A stretch of 10,410 nucleotides of DNA from assembly GCA_049314715.1 (NCBI GenBank), contig JBMOEL010000063.1, positions 1 through 10,410 on the forward strand. Direction: 5' to 3'. How positions within the stretch are numbered: position 1 is the stretch's first letter; each line of letters opens with the position of its first letter. Shown one piece after another: positions 7,518 through 10,410 of the stretch. Both the position numbers and the translations under genes were made by a program. A model generated the notes under the pieces. It saw nothing but the letters and a program-made list of their open reading frames with translations. It was not told the origin of the DNA and searched no databases. Source of the stretch: JAFLDD01 sp049314715. Lineage in GTDB: Bacteria; Pseudomonadota; Alphaproteobacteria; Rickettsiales; UBA3002.

Positions 7518-7730
7518 TTACGCATCTGCTTTATTTTGTTGAATGCGCAGCATCAGAAGCGCATCGAACTCCGCTTTGTTTAATGGTCGTCCTTCGTCAG
7601 AGATAAGCATTGGCGGGGTTTCTATAAAGCCAATGCCGAGTTGATAAATTTCAGCTTTAACAGCTTTGCCCTCATGCATCTTGATGCGGCACGGCATGCT
7701 GTCGAATTTATAATATGACCATGTGCTCAT
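7518..7730 (-). CDS. Hypothetical 70-residue protein, second gene of the HAD-fusion unit
   Basis: It encodes 70 residues, beginning MSTWSYYKFDSMPCRIKM and ending in a predicted helix (NKAEFDALLMLRIQQNK). The first half looks like alternating beta strands with a KMHEGKAVKAEIY hairpin; there is no signal peptide or membrane segment, and a single Cys. It starts inside the stop of the upstream 612-residue gene (ATGA overlap), with GAGG five bases before the ATG, so the two are very likely co-transcribed and translationally coupled. I do not recognise the family. The tight coupling implies a partner or accessory role for the larger protein, but nothing in the sequence names that role. Its stop codon lies next to the duplicated tRNA 3' end. 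The coding signal is good (own ribosome binding site, coupling, ordinary composition). Confidence 0.8.
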   Translation of the reverse strand: MSTWSYYKFDSMPCRIKMHEGKAVKAEIYQLGIGFIETPPMLISDEGRPLNKAEFDALLMLRIQQNKADA

Positions 7731-9565
7731 CGAAACCTCACTGGGTAAAGCGGTTCGCTTTTTGGCTTATTATTAATCATATCTAGCATGCGCTCTGGTA
7801 TAATCTCAGCGCCTTTTTTCTGGTTCAATTCGTGTGCCATTTTTACATAGGCTTCCTGCCAACTGGGGTCAGCGTCGCGAATATAGGCAACATGTACAAG
7901 CTTATGGATATTTTGTAGCTGCGATACAGTTTCACCCACTTTGGCTTTTTGCTCATCACGATCTAAGCACTGCATTTCTTCATCCATCAGCTCTGGAATG
8001 GTAAGATCGGCGCGGCGAAGCTGAGCGAGTTGAGAATCCTCTGCTTGTGGATCTTTGTGGTTTATATAATCACGCAAGAAGCGAGACAGATATATTAGGG
8101 TTGCTTTAGGTTCTTTTTCTTCATTGTCATTGTCGAGGGCCGTTAGAATAACTTTAGTGTCATGGTCAGAAAGACAGCAATCTTCTTCGCCCTCACGCCC
8201 TTTGCTTACAGCATTGATATAGGACTCAAGCGACGTGTAAGCATTAATGTCATCAACGAAATTACCTTGCTTCATGCGCTCTATCAAGCGCGCCCAGAAA
8301 CGCGAACGCTGAATAACGCTTTCCAGCTTAGAGTCATCGGGTAGCTCAAAATCGCGACGAATCTCATAAAGTAAATGACTGATACGATCTGCGCGATTGA
8401 CCTGATTTTTTTCCCCAATACTAATGTCGGCAATAAGGCCGTGGAAAGCGATATTGAATTCATCGCTCACGTTTCCGCCATCACGCATATGCATCGATTC
8501 GATGACGTGCGGGTAGCTGGTGACGAGGCGATCGCGTATATGATGAAGTGTTTCAGGAAAACTTTCCGAAGTGAATTTGATGCGAATTAAATCATCAATG
8601 GCATTTTCTTTTTTGCCGCGCGCAAGGGCTTTGTCTTTGGTACGGCCCTCATTCTTAGGGCCATTAGCGATGATGCGAATATCAAGTAGTATTCTTTTGG
8701 CAAACTCATTGAAATGAGCGGCGAGACATTTATCTTTTGGGGTTTTTCTCTTCTCTTCATCTGAAAGTTTTGCCCATTCTGTTTCGGCATTTTTCTCGAT
8801 GCCTGCTAATAGACTAGACGCATCTTCCCGCGTTCTTAGAAAAGTGCGGAAAGTTACTAGAATGGCTTTACGCACCAGCGCATATTGAGCTTCTTGTGCT
8901 TTGGCGTGCAAGGTTTGTATGTCATCCTTTCCTTGCGTCAGCGCCACTAATGATTTTTTACCAGCCTTGGGATTTTTGACTTTGCTGGCTTTCTGCTCAT
9001 CATCACTGAAATTGAGCAGGTGGTCGTGGCGCAGCATATGGAGCGTCTCAACAAGACCTTGGTGGTCTACGCTATGACTCGTCTCAATCGGTAGATTGCG
9101 CTCTTGACGTGTTTCGCCAATTAGTATCGGCAAAGCCCCTGCCCGTTCGGCTGCTTTCATGTCGGTGCCGACATCGCCTACGTAAACGGTTTTATATCCC
9201 TGATACTTACGAAACCCATCATTAAGCATGAAGGGCGCTGGTTTGCGTAGACCTGTTTTTAGTCCAGCGCGATAAATCGCGACGTCACCCAATAGTGATT
9301 GATATTTGTCACCAAAGGCTTGCTTTAGTTTTTCTTCGACAGAAGGCGAACCCTCTTTGTGCGCCTCTTCATCATTCGTGGCGATGAAGAATGGTATATC
9401 ATTGGCTTTGAGGTATTGCAGGGTTTCTAATGCCCCTTTTACAGCGGAGGTAGTGCCGGTTTCGGCGTTGTAATGAAGCAAGGTGCCATGCAAATCAAAG
9501 CCGACTACCAGTTTAGTATCGGCGGGATGGTCACTATGCGGAAGTGTAAATGCAGAGTCAGTCAT
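7727..9565 (-). CDS. HAD-superfamily domain fused to a long uncharacterised C-terminal region
   Basis: This 612-residue soluble protein has a HAD fold at about 18-180. Motif I is FDLHGTL with nucleophile Asp24, motif II IATN (Thr63), motif III Lys108 (GLRKPAP), motif IV GDVGTD (Asp131, Asp135). The usual second Asp of motif I is His26, which is unusual for a phosphatase. The rest is charged and mostly helical. Residues about 300-405 recall the RelA/SpoT synthetase pattern (Arg308/Lys310, then IDDLIRIKF at 323-331, then LIADISI at 377-383, then HLLYEIR at 397-403), but the GY.S.H motif is absent and the EIQ glutamate would be Asp380; this is a hypothesis. The C-terminal 200 residues are unrecognised. 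The start at 9565 is fixed by an in-frame stop four codons upstream; its ribosome binding site is weak. It is coupled to the 70-residue gene. The substrate is unknown. Confidence 0.9.
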   Translation of the reverse strand: MTDSAFTLPHSDHPADTKLVVGFDLHGTLLHYNAETGTTSAVKGALETLQYLKANDIPFFIATNDEEAHKEGSPSVEEKLKQAFGDKYQSLLGDVAIYRAGLKTGLRKPAPFMLNDGFRKYQGYKTVYVGDVGTDMKAAERAGALPILIGETRQERNLPIETSHSVDHQGLVETLHMLRHDHLLNFSDDEQKASKVKNPKAGKKSLVALTQGKDDIQTLHAKAQEAQYALVRKAILVTFRTFLRTREDASSLLAGIEKNAETEWAKLSDEEKRKTPKDKCLAAHFNEFAKRILLDIRIIANGPKNEGRTKDKALARGKKENAIDDLIRIKFTSESFPETLHHIRDRLVTSYPHVIESMHMRDGGNVSDEFNIAFHGLIADISIGEKNQVNRADRISHLLYEIRRDFELPDDSKLESVIQRSRFWARLIERMKQGNFVDDINAYTSLESYINAVSKGREGEEDCCLSDHDTKVILTALDNDNEEKEPKATLIYLSRFLRDYINHKDPQAEDSQLAQLRRADLTIPELMDEEMQCLDRDEQKAKVGETVSQLQNIHKLVHVAYIRDADPSWQEAYVKMAHELNQKKGAEIIPERMLDMINNKPKSEPLYPVRFR

Positions 9566-9726
9566 AGCTTCATTCTAGAGGATAAGTATGACAAGCACGT
9601 GACAAAGAAGGAAAATATGGGCTTCGCGCACCACATGTTTTATGAAGATTGTGTGACAGATATGCGCGCTTGATTCGTTTGCTCACTCTGCTACTTGATT
9701 GCCAAACGCTCACAGGAACAAGCAAT

Positions 9727-10410
9727 ATGGCCAAAATATCCGTAAACACTCCCGTTGTAGAACTCGATGGCGATGAGATGACGCGCATCATCTGGCAGAT
9801 GATTAAGGATAAGCTTATTCTTCCTTTCCTCGATATGAAGCTCGAATACTATGACCTTGGTATTGAAAAGCGCGATGAGACCAATGACCAAATTACAATT
9901 GATGCTGCGAACGCAATCAAGAAGCATGGTGTAGGCATTAAGTGCGCGACCATCACGCCGGATGAAGCGCGTGTGAAAGAATTTGGCCTCAAGCAAATGT
10001 GGAAATCACCCAACGGAACGATTCGTAATATCTTGGATGGGACGATTTTCCGTGCGCCGATTATCTGCAAAAATATCCCGCGCTACGTTCCGGGTTGGAC
10101 ATCGCCTATCATTGTAGGCCGCCACGCGTTTGGTGACCAGTACCGCGCCACGGATATGATTGTAGATCGCCCTGGTAAGCTAGTCATGAAGTTCACGCCT
10201 GATGATGGCAGCGATATTTATGAGCAGGAGGTCTATCACTTCAAATCAGCAGGCGTTGCACTCTCCATGTACAACCTCAATAGCTCGATTGAAGGCTTTG
10301 CGCGCGCCTGTTTCAATTATGCGCTCACGGTGAATTATCCTGTTTACCTTTCAACCAAGAATACCATTCTCAAAGTCTATGACGGTCGCTTCAAAGACAT
10401 TTTTCAAGAA
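9727..10410 (+). CDS. icd: NADP-dependent isocitrate dehydrogenase, 5' part (runs off window)
   Basis: This is the first 228 codons of a dimeric, eukaryote-like isocitrate dehydrogenase (usual length about 400). The enzyme decarboxylates isocitrate to 2-oxoglutarate in the TCA cycle and makes NADPH. Residues known from this family are in place: Lys72 and Thr77 (KCATIT), Ser94, Asn96 and Arg100 (KSPNGTIRN), Arg109, Arg132 (GRHAFGDQYRATD), Tyr139 and Lys211 (STKNTILKVYDG). The frame is open to the last base, so the gene is cut only by the window edge. AGGA at 9714-9717, nine bases upstream, supports the ATG at 9727. The 161 bp upstream is shared with the divergent HAD-fusion gene and must hold both promoters; I see no clear consensus hexamers in it. 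Confidence 0.96.
   Translation, partial: MAKISVNTPVVELDGDEMTRIIWQMIKDKLILPFLDMKLEYYDLGIEKRDETNDQITIDAANAIKKHGVGIKCATITPDEARVKEFGLKQMWKSPNGTIRNILDGTIFRAPIICKNIPRYVPGWTSPIIVGRHAFGDQYRATDMIVDRPGKLVMKFTPDDGSDIYEQEVYHFKSAGVALSMYNLNSSIEGFARACFNYALTVNYPVYLSTKNTILKVYDGRFKDIFQE

Overview
The window looks like chromosomal DNA from an alphaproteobacterium of moderate GC content, roughly half by eye. The support is a minimal 'type A' PutA of the Bradyrhizobium kind, a sulfate ABC transporter operon, and the start of a dimeric eukaryote-like NADP isocitrate dehydrogenase of the kind found in Rhizobiales and Caulobacter. No ribosomal RNA is present, so the order and genus stay open.

Layout. Bases 1-523 hold no large gene. 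They contain a GC-rich hairpin repeat (about 9-60), a promoter-like pair of hexamers (109-136), and a 35-codon ORF with a good ribosome binding site (264-371) enclosed by a long inverted repeat (142-156 with 396-410). Bases 524-3571 (minus) encode PutA, which oxidises proline to glutamate. Only 11 bp separates its start from the divergent sulfate operon at 3583-7307 (plus): periplasmic binding protein, CysT, CysW and CysA, all with overlapping stop and start codons. A tRNA-Arg(CCU) gene begins two bases after cysA. Its last 14 bases are repeated 130 bp downstream, and the 116 bp between the two copies is packed with hairpins.

Bases 7518-9565 (minus) hold a coupled two-gene unit. The first gene encodes a 612-residue protein with an N-terminal HAD phosphohydrolase-like domain and a long C-terminal part whose middle weakly resembles the RelA/SpoT nucleotidyltransferase fold. 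The second encodes a 70-residue protein of unknown function. After a 161-bp divergent gap, icd begins at 9727 and runs off the window.

The proline, sulfate and isocitrate genes are ordinary metabolism. The parts worth a second look are the HAD fusion unit beside the duplicated tRNA end, and the inverted-repeat-bounded small ORF at the left.
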